From: Heracleum sosnowskyi
Taxonomy: Eukaryota > Streptophyta > Magnoliopsida > Apiales > Apiaceae
Reading direction: 5' to 3'
Length of the DNA stretch: 64,000 nt
NCBI GenBank assembly: GCA_030848705.1
Contig: JAUIZM010000018.1
Coordinates: forward strand, 2,108,001-2,172,000
In this document: positions 10,719-23,330 of the stretch, in pieces
How the letters are laid out: each line of letters opens with the position of its first letter
Numbering within the stretch: position 1 is the stretch's first letter
Made by a program: the position numbers and the translations under genes
The notes under the pieces: model-generated
Database searches by the model: none
The model's input: only the letters and a program-made list of their open reading frames with translations
What the model was told of the DNA's origin: nothing

Positions 10719-13600
10719 CTACACCAAAAATTGGCTTTTCCTACCAACTATTTCCTACCGAAGCATTTCCTACCGAGTATTTCCTACCAATTTTCAAGTC
10801 AAATGGTCATTTCCTACCGTCCCCGCATACGGTAGGAAATGGGTCATGTGGACCCATAATGCCACGTCAACCGAGAAACGATGTCGTTTTGCTTCACCTA
10901 TTTCCTACCGCCGATAATTAGTAGGAAACGGTGTGCTCATTTCCTACCAAGGTTGGTAGGAAATAGGTGTTGTGGGTCCCATAAGCCACGTTAGTTGTTG
11001 TCGTTTTGTTACCCATTTTCTATCGCCTCCTATGCGGTAGGAAATGGGTCGTCTATTCACCACACCAAAGACATCGTGTCATCCTCTGATTAGTTGACAT
11101 GCCACGTGGCCATTTCCTACCGCTTATCGGTAGGAAACGAGCTGTAACGAAAAATTAAATCTTATCTACATTTACATTGCCTTCTGATTTAAAACCTACC
11201 GCCATGCATACATCATTTCCTACCGCCGAACATTTATAAATTAATTATTTAATAATTACAAAAATAAAAAAATTATTTTCATATCGTAAATACATCTTTG
11301 GATGCCATTTTCTTATAAAATTATAATGTATGCAAAAAATTAGACTCTTTTAACTTCATTTGCCATGAATTTATATTGAAAATGTTTATTTTTAATAATT
11401 TAGATTACATATATGGTTAAATAAATCTTGGATAACATTTTTGTAGAGTGGTTGGAGTGTTAGCTTTTTTTCAGTAGGTCTAAGTTTCGATTCCATGAGG
11501 AACTAAATTTATTTTTTAGCAAATTTTAAAAATGGTGCCCAAATTTCACAAAAATTTCAAAAATGGCACCCAAAATTTCTCGAAAATTTCAAAAATGACG
11601 CATAAACTCATTTCCTACCGCATGGCGGTAGGATATATTAACACTATTTCCTACCATTCTCAGCAATTCCTACCGCCTTCTATTTATTAATTAATTTTAA
11701 AATAAAATTTAGAATTTAAGGGTTAGCTAGGGTTAGACAAATGTTTTTCAAAAAAATAATTTCGATGATCCAACCGTACGAATATCAATATCACTAAAAT
11801 TACATCATGTATGCAAAGAATAAATTTTTTTTAACTCCATTTGCAATGATTTTATAATGATGAAAGGTTTTCTAATAAATAAATAATTGTTACAGAATAA
11901 ATTCTAAGTTTTTTAATTTATTTTGTTAAACATATTGTATGTTATTGCATGAAGTTACAAAAACAAAATGACATTTACAATTTATTTTTTTAAAAAAAAT
12001 TATTCACCTTCTTCAATAACTGAACTTCCAAGGTTAAGGGTTGTTGTTTAGGGTTAAGATTTCGGGGGTAACTCTAGGGTTGGACCTCATTTTTTCTAAA
12101 AAACTTTTTTGAACGAACAGATCTCAAAATCACTACAAATTACTCACGTGTACCAAAAATTGTGTTTTTTAAAATTGATTTGATGTGATTTTATAAGGAA
12201 TCACTGCAAATTAGTCACATTTTACTAATAGTTTGTATTGGTTCATTTTTTTTAAAATAGTTTTTAATGATACAACCGTACAAATCTCAGTATCACTATG
12301 AATAAATCATGTATGCCAAAAATTATAATTTTTAAAGGTTATTTATAACGACTTTTTAATGAAAAAGTATAAAATAATGTGGTATTGTCATATAATTTAG
12401 AATGACCATCCAACACAAGAAACACCTTGGCATAGTGGTTGGGATGTTGTGTGAATACGTTGTGCACCGGGGAAATGGGTATAATTTCACAAAAATTTCA
12501 AAACAAGGCGCCAAAAAATGAAAAATTAAAAATTCCGCCCAAATCAAAAAATTCAAAAAATCTGCCCAAACTCAAAACCTACTGCATGTCGGTAGGAAAT
12601 GGTCCATAATTTCACAAAAAATTCAAAAGTGCGCCCAAACATGAAAATTCAAATTTTCCGAAAATTGAAAAAATCCGCCCAAACTCAAAACCTACCGCAT
12701 GTCGGTAGGAAATGGTCCATAATTTCACAAAAAATTCAAAAGTGCGCCCAAACTAAAAATTTAAATTTTTTCCCCAAAATTATAAACTACTTCTCCACTG
12801 TCACTTTCATTTTATCTCTATCTATTCATCTACTTCACCAATATAAATCTCTTCATCTCCTTCACTTTAATCATCTTAATTTCCTCATTCATCTCATATA
12901 AATCTCTTCATCTCATTCACTTTAATCATCTCAATTTCCTCCTTCATTTCAATCATTTGGGTATAATTTTTTTTTTTATCTTTTATATATGTACTTCATT
13001 TACATATAATATGTGTGCATTTGTGTTTTGTTTTCTAATTAGTTCTTTTTTACATATCCTTACACTTAGTTTAAATTTTGTGTATTGATTGTTCTTTGTT
13101 TGTTAATTGGTTCCACTTATTATGTAAATTGTAGGATTTTAAGGCAAAAGAAATGGAGAAAACGAGATTGAAAGCAAGTTTGAGGGTGATGGCATTTTAA
13201 AGGATGAAGGCAAAGGAGATTGGTTAAGTTTTAATTTTTTGTTGTTGTTGTTGTAATGGTTATAATTATAGTATGTTAGAACAAATATGTATTATAGTTG
13301 TGTTGAACACATATGTATTTGTTGTAAGGGGATTATATATCATAGTGTTATAAGGGGGAACTTAATGTAATGGTCTTTTGATGTAATGGATGGTTGTTTT
13401 GTTATTGAGTGTTTTTGCTATAAAATGTAATTTATGTGTTCTTTGACTCATTTCCTACCATCCTTACCATTAGAAATCCAATATTTCCTACCAATTTTGC
13501 TTCATTTCCTACCGTATGGTAAGGACGGTAGGAAATGACTAGTAGGAAATTCTAATAAAGATGGTAGGAAATGGTTGGTAGGAAATGACATTCTACATGC
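10719..13600. mobile_element. CACTA family II, decayed third copy
   Basis: The left end reads AACTACACCAAAAATTGGC, the family II terminus with its first bases mutated. It is followed by dense TTTCCTACC/GGTAGGAAA repeats (10740-11230) that return at 11610-11680, 12570-12720 and 13445-13600. No right inverted terminus is visible before the unrelated exon at 13765, so the 3' end appears lost or replaced. Two plus-strand tRNA-like stretches occur near 11444-11500 and 12417-12475. The right boundary is approximate. Confidence 0.7.
12545..12760. repeat. ~118-bp tandem repeat, two units
   Basis: Two near-identical units sharing CCGCCCAAACTCAAAACCTA and ATGTCGGTAGGAAATGGTCC (starting near 12556 and 12674). 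Part of the internal repeats of the decayed family II CACTA. Confidence 0.75.
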
Positions 13601-13764
13601 CATCTGAAATAATTCCTACAAATTAGAAGAATGCTGAAAATCCTGAAGATCTATACCGAACCGGAATGGTAGGTATAAATTCAGTACTAGCCTGTTCTGT
13701 ATAAAAAATTAACCTGTCACTCTTTTGCTATAAATGCACCTTATTTGTGTTATTTTCCTTTCAG

Positions 13765-14166
13765 AGTCAGTATTTTGGGAATGTGCATGGAGGGACCAGA
13801 ATGCAAAACTTAGAAACAGCTATGAATTCTGGACATCTAGGAGGTAAATATGCATTAAGAATAATCCTAATACCCCAAGGAGGTGTGCATAAGCTCGATG
13901 GTATGGAGATGATACTCTCTATGAAAAAATCAACTACAGCCACAGATCTAAAAGAAATTCGCAAAAGTTTTCTAGGAATTATCAAGGGCCTGTGGATTAG
14001 AAACACCATGATTAATGTGAGACAAGAAATGCCACAATGTTGCACAAAGAACCCAACTGACTCGGCACGGTGGGATGGGGTTAAAGAGGTTGATTTGCAA
14101 TGTGAAGATTGCTCTTGTGATCAAGAGCTGGTTCATCTGTGGAAAGTCTTACCTAATCCAATCTAG
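13765..14166 (+). CDS. Terminal exon of an unrecognised gene
   Basis: I do not recognise this protein. A strong 3' splice site (TATTTTCCTTTCAG ending at 13764) precedes an open stretch of about 133 codons beginning SQYFGNVHGGTRMQ in phase 0 and ending in TAG at 14166. Notable stretches are LGGKYALRIILIPQGG, a basic middle, and a Cys-rich tail (QCCTKNP, CEDCSCDQELVHLWKVLP). It has no internal stops, balanced codon use and higher GC than its surroundings, all consistent with a real exon. The upstream exons would lie where the family II CACTA now sits, so it is either the remnant of a host gene or a captured fragment. The downstream 230 bp is T-rich and could be 3' UTR. Confidence 0.55.
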   Translation, partial: SQYFGNVHGGTRMQNLETAMNSGHLGGKYALRIILIPQGGVHKLDGMEMILSMKKSTTATDLKEIRKSFLGIIKGLWIRNTMINVRQEMPQCCTKNPTDSARWDGVKEVDLQCEDCSCDQELVHLWKVLPNPI

Positions 14167-14395
14167 GGAGCTTCCTTTTTCTTTTTTTGTTAATTGGTTT
14201 TTATAAGATGTTACATTTTTTATCTAAGTAATTATTTTCAAAGTTTCTTTTTGTTCATGGATTTTCATAAGATGCTTGGGTAGTGAGGTTTTGACCATTC
14301 TAGAGATGTTTAAAATTTTATGGAGAATATATCAAAGGGAATATGTTTGTGTATTTGTGACCCATACGAGTTTTATACACAAATTGAGTAATATA

Positions 14396-14996
14396 CACTA
14401 CAAGGAAATAGGACAAAACCGACCATACAAAACCGACCGACGCAAAACGGGAGGGTGCGAAACCGAACGACTGTCAGTCGGTCGGTTGTAACTGTCGATT
14501 CAAACAAAACGACATCGTTTTGGCTGACGTGGCACAGTCAAAACCGACCATATCATAACGGTTGGTTATATTGCTGACATGGCAATGTTAAAACCGACCG
14601 TTATTGACAGTTGGCCCGAAAATGAATTAAAAATATTTAAATTTGAATTATTTTGTACTACGCTAATTAAGGCAAAACGGCGCCATTTTCTGTGGATGTT
14701 AAAACCGATCGACGTCGGTCGGTTATGTCATGCTACTTTATTTTTATTTTTGTCTTTAAACACACATTTCTTCAAATGAAACAAAACATAGAAAAGAAAG
14801 ATAGGAGAAAAAAAGAAGAAGAGGATTGAAGAAAACAAAGAGAAGAAGAGGATTGAAGAAAACAAAGAGAAGAAGTGATACAAATCATATAATGTAAGTT
14901 TTCTTTTTTCTATTTTGTATTTAATTATGATTACATATATTTGTTTATAATTCAATGTATATATGTATGTGTTTTTACAATTATATGTGAATGTTA
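14396..14996 (+). mobile_element. CACTA family III, left part
   Basis: The left terminus CACTACAAGGAAATAGGAC at 14396 is preceded by ATA. Subterminal repeats AAAACCGACCG and complement occur through 14416-14730. The element is interrupted at 14996 by Copia A and continues at 42896 into the TNP2 pseudogene. Its right end is not seen, because Copia C sequence begins at 44379. This is the only CACTA in the window with transposase sequence. Confidence 0.85.
14800..14875. repeat. Purine-rich ~27-bp tandem repeat
   Basis: GAAGAAGAGGATTGAAGAAA followed by ACAAAGA occurs twice in tandem with flanking AGAAGA runs. It lies in the probable 5' UTR or promoter of the family III transposase. Confidence 0.7.
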
Positions 14997-15542
14997 TGTT
15001 GCCCAGTAATAAACAATTGTAGAAGGGGGGTTGAATACAATTGTATAAGATTCTCGACTAAGTAAAATATATATCACAAATATGAAAGAATGATAACAAC
15101 TTTATTAAATTTGATATAAAACTGTTACAAACTCTCTTAAGAAATTCTTAGTTCTTGAGAGCTGCTAGTTACAAAAATACTCGTGTATGATCAGTTTAAT
15201 CGTGATCAATCGATCTATCAAAACCAAAACCTAAACTGTGTTTATATACTACACAGCTTCTCTATCAATGATAAGTCCTAATCAATTACAAAGATTGAAA
15301 CCTATCCTAAATTGATAGCTACATTCCTACAGACCCGGAACCGACAAAATAATCTTCCTTATTTAACTAGACTCCAAATATAACTCGAAGTAGGAATCCT
15401 GATCAGCTTCCAGTCCTGATGATCAATCCTGATCCCAGTCCTGATATTCATCTTGATCCTGACGACGTTGCAATCCTGACGACGTCAATAATCCTGATCA
15501 GTTTAGTCTAGATCCTGACGATCATTGAATCCTGATCTAACA
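14997..15542 (-). repeat. 3' LTR of Copia A
   Basis: 546 bp. On the sense (minus) strand it starts TGTTAGATCAGGATT and has a TATATAAA box (15241-15248). Its U3 carries about nine TCAGGA motifs (15404-15540), the complement of the TCCTGAT motif repeated inside the element. Confidence 0.92.
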
Positions 15543-15649
15543 ATCTCCCCCAATCTCATACTTTGTGAAATAAAGTATAGATTCCTAAGATTCAATGATG
15601 TCAAAAACATATTTACAAAATGTACAAATATCAGCAGCAACTTATCTGT

Positions 15650-18600
15650 TTAGATTCTTCGATAGAACAGATTCATCTTCAAAAAATTGGATAACATATT
15701 TTCTTCTTTTTTTTCAAGAATTTGAATCAGTCTTTCCTTAAGATTTCTGAGTTCTTTATCTTCCTCATTAATCTGGTAAATAGCTGCTCTGAGATTTTGT
15801 ATGGAGCTTCTCTGTAGACTGTGCTCTTCAAGCAAAAGATAAGCAATTTCCTTCCCATCAGGATTGAGACTAAATTGTGTCATAACAAAAGTTACTTCTT
15901 TAACAACAGTACCCCTTTGCATTTCCACATCTTGACCTCTTTGATTTAAGTACATGGGAGTATAATTACCATTGAAATTTCTGTCTCCATCCAGTCTTTT
16001 TCTTATTGTTGACAAGATCATGTCACTCCACACTTTGCACACTTTATTCTTCCAACTTAACAGATAGTGAACATATTCCAGTTCCTGTGTAGTTTTCATC
16101 AGCAGATCTTAAATGGACATAATCTTCACACTACCATCTTTCATGAAGTACAAAAGCTTTTCTTTCTTTTCAATACCATCATGACAATCTATAACTATAT
16201 CAAAAGCTAATAAATTTTTCAGGTTTTCAGAAGTTAAAGTACCTCCAATTTCAGTCAAGGAGTAACGATCAACATATGACATATTCAAATATTCAGCATC
16301 CCTGTGTCCAATACCTCCTCTTGAATTACTTGACAATTGCTTCATATTTGAAAACATTCGTAGCCAGAGTGCTTTTGATCTAACCAAATCAGATAAATCA
16401 ACAACACTTGAAGCATTTGTTATAATTCCTCCAGTCTGAAAATTGATAGGTGTATTACACCTCAATGTACTTATGTGTTTCCACTTCTTATCTTTTTCTT
16501 TTTCAAACGCATAGCTTCTTTCTAGTAAAGATTCCCGTCTGCTTGGATTTCTCCACAATCTTTCGTTTGAGAGTTTAAGCCTTTGTACATAGAGATTGAA
16601 ATCTCTATTTGTTGTTCTTGTGATTTCTCTTCTTCTGGCTTCTTCTTCTTCATCCACTTCCTTGTTGTGAGAATCAACCACAGTAGATAAGATTAACAAC
16701 TCAATCTCTTGCAGAATTTCAGATTCATCAGGATCTTGAACATTGTCAGGAACAATATCAGGATTAGAATCTTCAATTTGATTTGTATTGCAGAGAATTA
16801 ATTATCTTGGTCTTCTTCTCAATTCAGGTTCTTCTTCAATAAACTCCTTGTCTTCCTTCTCAATGATATCCTTGATAACAGGATCTATTAGATTTTGTGA
16901 AGCTTCAGGAATTTCGTCAATTAATAAACCTCTAGACCTTGTCTGTCTAGGCACTGTTTGAGTTGAAGAACCTCTTCTACCTCTTCTAGCACCTCTCCTA
17001 CCTCTGCCTCTTCTACCTCTAGAAGGAGCAGGGTTATTAAAGCTTTCCATCATTTCTCTCTGTTGTCTTAAGAATTCTTCATGTGAGAGATCAGGATATT
17101 CTTCACTTGCTGTAGAGAGTGCTTTTCTTGAAAATAATTGTTGAACTCTTTCATTAGTGTGATATAGAGTAACAGTTCTGCCATCTTTTGTAGTGAACTT
17201 CTGGAATAGGTTTGATGCATCTTCAGGATTATCAATAATCACATCTTCATCTCCTTCAGGAATTATAGCAAGAGTCTGTACATAACCAGGCATCAGGATT
17301 TGATCACCTGTCAGTATTTGTTCTTCCGTCAGGATCTGAGATTGCACCAATGTTCTTACTGTCTTAACTCCAGAATCAGAAACATGAGTTGACTGCGTTG
17401 TTTGACTTTGAGAAGTTTGAATTGTAGACTTCATAACAGCAGCATCAGAGGTTTCTCCTTGTAGAATTTTGTCACTACCATCATTTCCAGTATTATCATC
17501 ATAACCATTATTTCTCAATACTAGATCAGGTGTACATTTTGTCTGACTTACCTTCTCCCCCTTTTTGACATCAGAATTTGACAATATATTCAAAATTAAG
17601 GCAAGAGAGGTTTGAATGTCAGTTACCTTTATATCAAGAGAATCAATCCAGTTGTTGATTGAAGACTGTTCAGTAATGATTGAATTAACTTGGGATTCCA
17701 CTACCCTGAGTTGAAGAGCAGTAGACACCTTTGTAAAGCTCTGAGAAATATCAGTCCTCACTTTGTCAGTAGAATCTTTGACATAATCTATTTCATGTTT
17801 CAGGCTTTTGGATAACAGAGTAGTAGCTTTCAAATGATTCTTCAAATCTTCATTTTGAATCAACTTAGCAGCATTATAAGCATGATCCAATGCATATGGA
17901 TAGCTTACAGAATCATGGGACTTGTACCAGTTAGTTTCCCATTGTTGCAATTTCAGCTGCTCAGCAGGATCAATCTCAGAAGGAACAGAAAAGTCTTGTC
18001 TGAAGTCTTTTCCAATAGTAGCCTTGCCAGTCATGAATGTGCTTGATGAACCAAAGTTAGTTCCAAGACTAGATTTTAAAACTCTGGCAAGCTGTTCCTT
18101 CTCTTCGTTATTATCATCATCACTATCATCAGAATCATCATCATCAGTATCATGAGTAACGTCAGGATCAGGAATAGCTATACCTTTCAGTTTATCCTGT
18201 GAATCTGTGATAGGATGGTCCATTGGTCGTGATCTTAGTGGCTGTATCAGAATTGGCTCAGCATCAGGAGCACCACTAGCATCAGGAGCCACACCGTCAG
18301 GATTTGATAAGCTTGCATCAGTATATGTTACTGATGGTTCTTGTGTAGCATGAGGTTCTGAAGCTGCTTCAACACTTTGAGTTGGAGGTTCTTGTGTGCT
18401 TCCCTCATTGACAATGTCCTCGACCAATCTTTGAACTTCATCTGCACCAGAAATACCTTGAGCATTGTCAGGAAATTTCTCAGAAACTGTAGCTTGGCCT
18501 GCATCTTCACTTTGAGAAGATGGTTCTTGTATGACCATTCCAATTGCTAAGCCTTCACCCAAACTTTGATTGAGTGGTTCTTGTGTGGCTGGATCATCAG

Positions 18601-19281
18601 TAAGAGCTGCTGAACCACTTTGAGGTTCAGGTTCTTGTGGGCTTGATCCCTTCAGTTTCTTCTGTCTAGAGAACACTAACTCCCCTACTTTCCTTAGCTT
18701 TTCCATTGGATGTTTAATCCCAAGATTGGAAGCAGCAGCACCATACTTCTCCCATGAAATATCAACATGTCTTTTTGTTGGAGAGTCTGTGATGGAGAGT
18801 CTGAAATAGTAACCACTTGACTTGGTGCAGCATCAGGAATACTAACATCAGGATTTGCTTGAGCATCTGAATTTGATTGCTCATTAAGAATAGAAGTGTC
18901 CTGTACATCAGTATCCTGCTTCTTTTCGAAAGGAATATGATACCTTCCCTTAGATAATTTCCTTTTCTTCTGTGGTGTAGATAATGGTACCACAACTTCA
19001 ATAGCAGTATCAACAACTTCCTCATTCACATTCATTATAGAGGATATAGGTAAATCATCCTCAGAATCAGTCTCATCCCGGAGCACTAACTTCCTTTTAA
19101 CAGAAATAGCCTCAACACCCTTAGCAGCTTTCTTCACCAGGACCCCTTGTACACCCCATTGTAACTTCTTTTTAGTGAGTGGTGTAGAGGAAAAATCCTT
19201 TGAACCTGATTGCCTTCCTGACACATCAGTTCTAGCTGATTTCTTTGATTTTACAACTAAAGTCTTTTGAGAGACAGTAGA
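15650..19281 (-). pseudogene. Copia A extra 3' ORF, central and C-terminal parts
   Basis: Continuation of 36600-35675. From 19281 it is open to about 18775, where a one-base shift moves it to the frame of 18706-16802; that frame then continues with single TAA stops at 16802-16804 and 16109-16111 to 15650. The middle is acidic and low-complexity with repeated NPD, QEP and DDD runs, a probable coiled coil around 17640-17800, and a strongly basic Arg-Gly tract (near 16980-17035) resembling RNA-binding RGG regions. The C-terminus has NLRAAIYQI, matching SLRAAIYQI at the end of the Copia B protein. Function unknown. RNA binding by the Arg-Gly tract is inference. Confidence 0.75.
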
Positions 19282-19827
19282 TGTTAGATATAATTGCTAA
19301 CGTTTGTTCATCAGTGTTTAAGTAACAGGTACATATCAGAGTTTATCTAGAAGCCAGTCAGAGTTTGATAAAGTCTGACTGGGTGAAGAGTTTACATGGA
19401 AGCCGGTCAGAGTTTGTTAAAGTCTGACAGGGTGAAAGTTGACTTAGCTGTCGGTGCAAAGATAAAGATTCTAGAAGCAATATATTCTGAAGATGGAAAG
19501 AAGTAGAATATATTGATACAGCTAAGGAAACGGAATAGAAGACTGAAGCAATCCTTAATTGATATCAATTGTATAGCTAACTTATAGGAATATCAATTAG
19601 AGATGGATTGTAAGTAGCAGTGTACTATATAAACACAAATATGTTATCCCTATAAGGGACGCGATTATTGAAAATATTATTCTTGTAACCTAGTAGCTCT
19701 TTGTGATTCATTAACATCACTAAGAGAGAAACTGTTAATATAATTACAGTTTGTTGATTTAATAAAAAGTGTTCTTGATTGTTATTCTCATATACATACT
19801 TGATTATATTGTGTATTCGGCCTAACA
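19282..19827 (+). repeat. 5' LTR of Copia B
   Basis: TGTTAGATAT...CCTAACA. TATATAAA box at 19626-19633. U3 carries three TCAGAGTTT motifs (about 19336, 19358 and 19407) and a perfect 9-bp inverted repeat CCAGTCAGA/TCTGACTGG (19354-19362 and 19374-19382), followed by a second, slightly imperfect one (about 19403-19432). Confidence 0.93.
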
Positions 19828-19829
19828 AT

Positions 19830-19843
19830 TGGTATCAGAGCCA
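19830..19843 (+). promoter_or_regulatory. Primer binding site of Copia B
   Basis: TGGTATCAGAGCCA, complementary to the 3' end of plant initiator-Met tRNA, two bases after the LTR. Primes minus-strand cDNA synthesis. Confidence 0.9.
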
Positions 19844-19890
19844 AGGCTGTTTAATATATACAGATTTACGATTCAAACACAGTAATAATC

Positions 19891-22142
19891 ATGTCTGAAG
19901 AAAATCAAACTGCTCCCAAGGCTGAACAGGTTAAGCCTAATTCTGTGAGTCGATATGAAACAATCAGGGTTCCAATACTCAGGCCAGTAGAGTATCCAAT
20001 TTGGAAGGTGAAGATGACCATGTTTCTGGAGGCTACAGATCCAGAATACCTTGACAGAATCTATGATGGTCCTCATATGCCGACTAAATTGTCCCCTGTT
20101 GTTGATGGTCAAGAACAAAAGACTGTTCCAAAGGAAAAGAAAGATATGACTCCTGAGGACATCTCATCAATTGCAAAGGATGCAAAAGTTAGACATCTAC
20201 TCCACAGTGCTTTAGATAATGTTATGTCTAACAGAGTAATTGGTTGCAAGACTGCCAAAGAGATATGGGATGCTTTAGAAGTCAGATGCCAGGGAACAGG
20301 TGCTATTAAGAAGAACAGAAAGACAATACTCACACAGGAGTATGAGCACTTTGATTCAAGACCTAATGAAACCTTGACTGAGACTTATGACAGATTTTGC
20401 AAACTATTGAATGATCTGTCTCTGGTTGATAAAGAATATGAGCTTGAAGAGTCTAATCTCAAGTTTCTGTTATCTCTACCTGAAAAGTGGGATTTAAAGA
20501 CAACAACAATAAGAGATAATTATGAACTTGCTGATACAGATCTTGATGAAATCTATGGGTTGTTGAAAACTCATGAACTGGAGATAGAACAAAGGAATAG
20601 AAGATTAAGTAAGAAGACAAAATCTGTTGCTCTCAAAGTTGAGGAGAAGCCCATTAAGAAGGAATCATCAAGGAAGAAAGCCAAGGGAAAGGCTTTAGTC
20701 ATTAAATCTGAAAGTGAGTCATCAAACTCTGATGATGACTCAAACTCTGATGAAGCTTCTGACTCTGAGGATGATGAAGAACAGATGATGCAAATGGCTG
20801 CATTGATGGTGAAGACCTTCAAGAAGATGGGATTCAAGAACTTCAAGAAAGGAAAGAGATTCTCAAGGAAAGATTCAAATTCTGAAAGGAAAAGTTTTAG
20901 AAAGTCTGATGGAAGGGAGACCAAGTCTGGCAAGAAGGATAAATCTGAAATCCAGTGCTACAAGTGTAAGGAGATGGGTCACTATGCTCCAGAGTGCAAG
21001 AAAGGCAAAACTGAGAAATCACTCATCTCTAAAGGCAAAGACTGGGCAGATACTTCAGACTCTGATGATGGAGTAAATTATGCTCTTATGGCAACTGTCA
21101 AAGATGCGACTGAATCATCTGAAAATAAGGTACCCCTAACTACTTATGCTTATGATACTGATAATATATCTGAATTAAGAGTATATCTGAAAAGCGTACA
21201 TGTTAGTTATAGGGATCAGACTTTAGAGAATGAGAGAATTAAATCTGAGAATCTTAGTCTTAAAGATAGAAACAAGTTTCTTGAAGGAGAACTTGAAAAT
21301 ATGAAGCAGATTCAAAAAGAAAGAGATGATGCTGTTTATGTTGAACAAGAGTTGCTCAAAAGATATAAGCAATTAGAATCTGATCTAGAAAAAGAAAGAA
21401 AATAATCAAGACTTGGACAGACTCTGGAAGAGACACTCATCAAGTGTTTCAGACATATTCTGTAGGTTTAGGCTATTGTGAAAATGATGAACTTAGGTTT
21501 AAAGACAAGGTTAAGGTTAAACCACAACTTAAACCTGTGAAATTTGTTCCAGAAACCAATAAGTTAAAATCTGTTGTAATAAGAGAAGCTGATATGGAAT
21601 CAGATGAAGCCTGTGAAAGACATGAAAATATTATAACAGAAAAACTTATGGAAAGAGAAGCTGTTAGAAAACCAGTAAAAGTCTGTGAAAAACAGGTTAA
21701 TGTTGGTTTAATGACAGGAAAACAGTTCAATCATAAGCTAAAAGAGGTAAAATCTGCCATGAAACCAAAAGGGTCCAAGAAGAATAGGAATGGAAAGATA
21801 GGCATAAATAAAAGAAATAATCATTTGCCTACTGCTGCTGCTCCAAGGAAAACATGTTATAATTGTGGTAGTACTAACCATCTTGCTAGATTTTGCAATA
21901 AGAACAAAGATATTAATTCTTTATCTTCTACATCAGGAGTAAAGAATGATTATGTAAGGGTTAAACCACAGACTTTATGCACACATTGTGGGAGCACTTG
22001 GCATTCTATTTATACTTGTAGGAGTTATCATGCTATTTATCACAAATACTATGAGCTAAAACCCAATCTGAAGTGGGTTAGAGCAAACTCTGCAAGTGTA
22101 AAGTCTGACAATGTTAGTTTAAACTCTGTTGATAGTAATTCC
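19891..22142 (+). pseudogene. gag: Copia B gag (5' part, before the CACTA insertion)
   Basis: ATG at 19891 opens 504 codons to 21405. Residues about 25-235 are the UBN2-type Copia gag domain (EYPIWKVKMTMFLEA; TAKEIWDALEVRCQG). Then come a Lys/Ser/Asp-rich linker full of NSD repeats, a CCHC knuckle CYKCKEMGHYAPEC near residue 353, and a coiled coil. A one-base loss near 21400 shifts the frame, which continues from about 21408 with two more knuckles (CYNCGSTNHLARFC and CTHCGSTWHSIYTC) up to 22142. The family IV CACTA (22143-26578) splits it there. The last 24 codons lie at 26582-26653. It would form the nucleocapsid of the virus-like particle. Confidence 0.88.
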
Positions 22143-22384
22143 CACTACGCCATAAGTGCTCATATGCAACGCTTTTTTAATGTGGCTGTAGACCAAAAAA
22201 GCGTTGCATTCAGCTTCTTTTTCAAAAATGCAACACGAAATGGGCGTTGCATCCGCGGGCGTGGCCTTTGATATATAATGCAACACTTTTGGTCATCTAC
22301 TACAACGGCGTGAAAGTATTGCATTATAAGTATAATGCAACACCAAAATCAAGGAAATGCAACACCAATGAGTGTTGCCTTAAA

Positions 22385-22560
22385 CACAGGGCCACTTTGT
22401 ATGCCACGTCATCAATGGGGCCCACTCAATGGCCACGTCAGTACCTGGTCCCACTTGCATGCCACGTCAGCAGTGGGTCCCACGTGCCACGTCAGTAGGG
22501 GCCTCATGCCACGTCAGTAGGGGTCTCGCGCCATGTCAGCAGTGGGGTCCACATGCCTTC
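22385..22560. repeat. GC-rich GCCACGTCA array in CACTA IVa
   Basis: About eight copies of GCCACGTCA/GCCATGTCA alternating with GTGGGTCCCAC/GGGGCCCAC-type palindromes. ACGT-core sites are classical bZIP targets, and GTGGGNCCCAC matches TCP-factor sites. Much richer in GC than the rest of the element. Confidence 0.7.
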
Positions 22561-22886
22561 AGTAATGCAACGCTTTGCAGTAGCTTTTTAAACAGTAATT
22601 GTCATGTAATGCAACAGTATATTTACTAATGCAACACCATTTTTTTTAAAATTCAACATTAGGAAAAAACAAATGCAACGCTTTAATTAAAATTTTGGCC
22701 AGAACAGTTTCGTACATAAGTGCCAACACCGGAGGCACGTCCAAACAACAAAACAAAACACCTAAAATATTCATTACAAATTCTTCAAACGTAAGTGCCA
22801 ACACCAAGCACGTAGGATGAAGTAGATAACTTTTACGTGCAAACTGACCAAGTTCAGATATTAAGAACCTTTACATAATTATATTG

Positions 22887-23330
22887 CTAAAATTCAGTGC
22901 CGCCTTGAGTCGTAGGAGTCTTATTGTCATCTTGACCACTTGTTGGGGTGGCACTCAAGGGTCCAATATCAAAATTAAGATCTGGATTAGGTTTACGCAG
23001 CTTTTTCAACATCAATGACATGTTCTCCACTACATCGAACAATATAATAATCTGCATAACGTGATAAAACATTTATGAATCTTTAATTTTAAGTAGAAGC
23101 AAACATAATATTATACTAACAAATTAACAATTGTGTTGAAATGAAACTAAAAGTCCTGCATGAATAGGAAGTTTCATATAACTTCAACACCTCCTAAAAG
23201 ATCTCAAATTAAAAATTGATCAAACCTTTTCTTCTAATTCCAAATATTCTTCTTCTAGATGTTTCCTTCCTTTATCTGCTTTTAAATTTCCACCATCCAT
23301 GCCAGTGACTATCTGTGATCTGGCACAATC
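22887..23330 (-). pseudogene. Unidentified two-exon C-terminal fragment
   Basis: Not recognised. An exon ending at 23226 (donor GTTTGA) reads ARSQIVTGMDGG and HLEEEYLELEEK. A second exon, 22887-23051 after a GTTATGCAG acceptor, reads VVENMSLMLKKLRKPNPDLN and ends GGTEF then TAG. The charged heptad-like part suggests a coiled coil. It could be the tail of the original CACTA-encoded protein or a third captured gene. It lies on the same strand as the importin and bHLH exons. The start of the upstream exon is not certain. Confidence 0.4.

Noticed and set aside
19625..19828. Small minus-strand ORF in the Copia B LTR
   Set aside because: Antisense within an LTR, no domain, and the counterpart in the other LTR reads differently.
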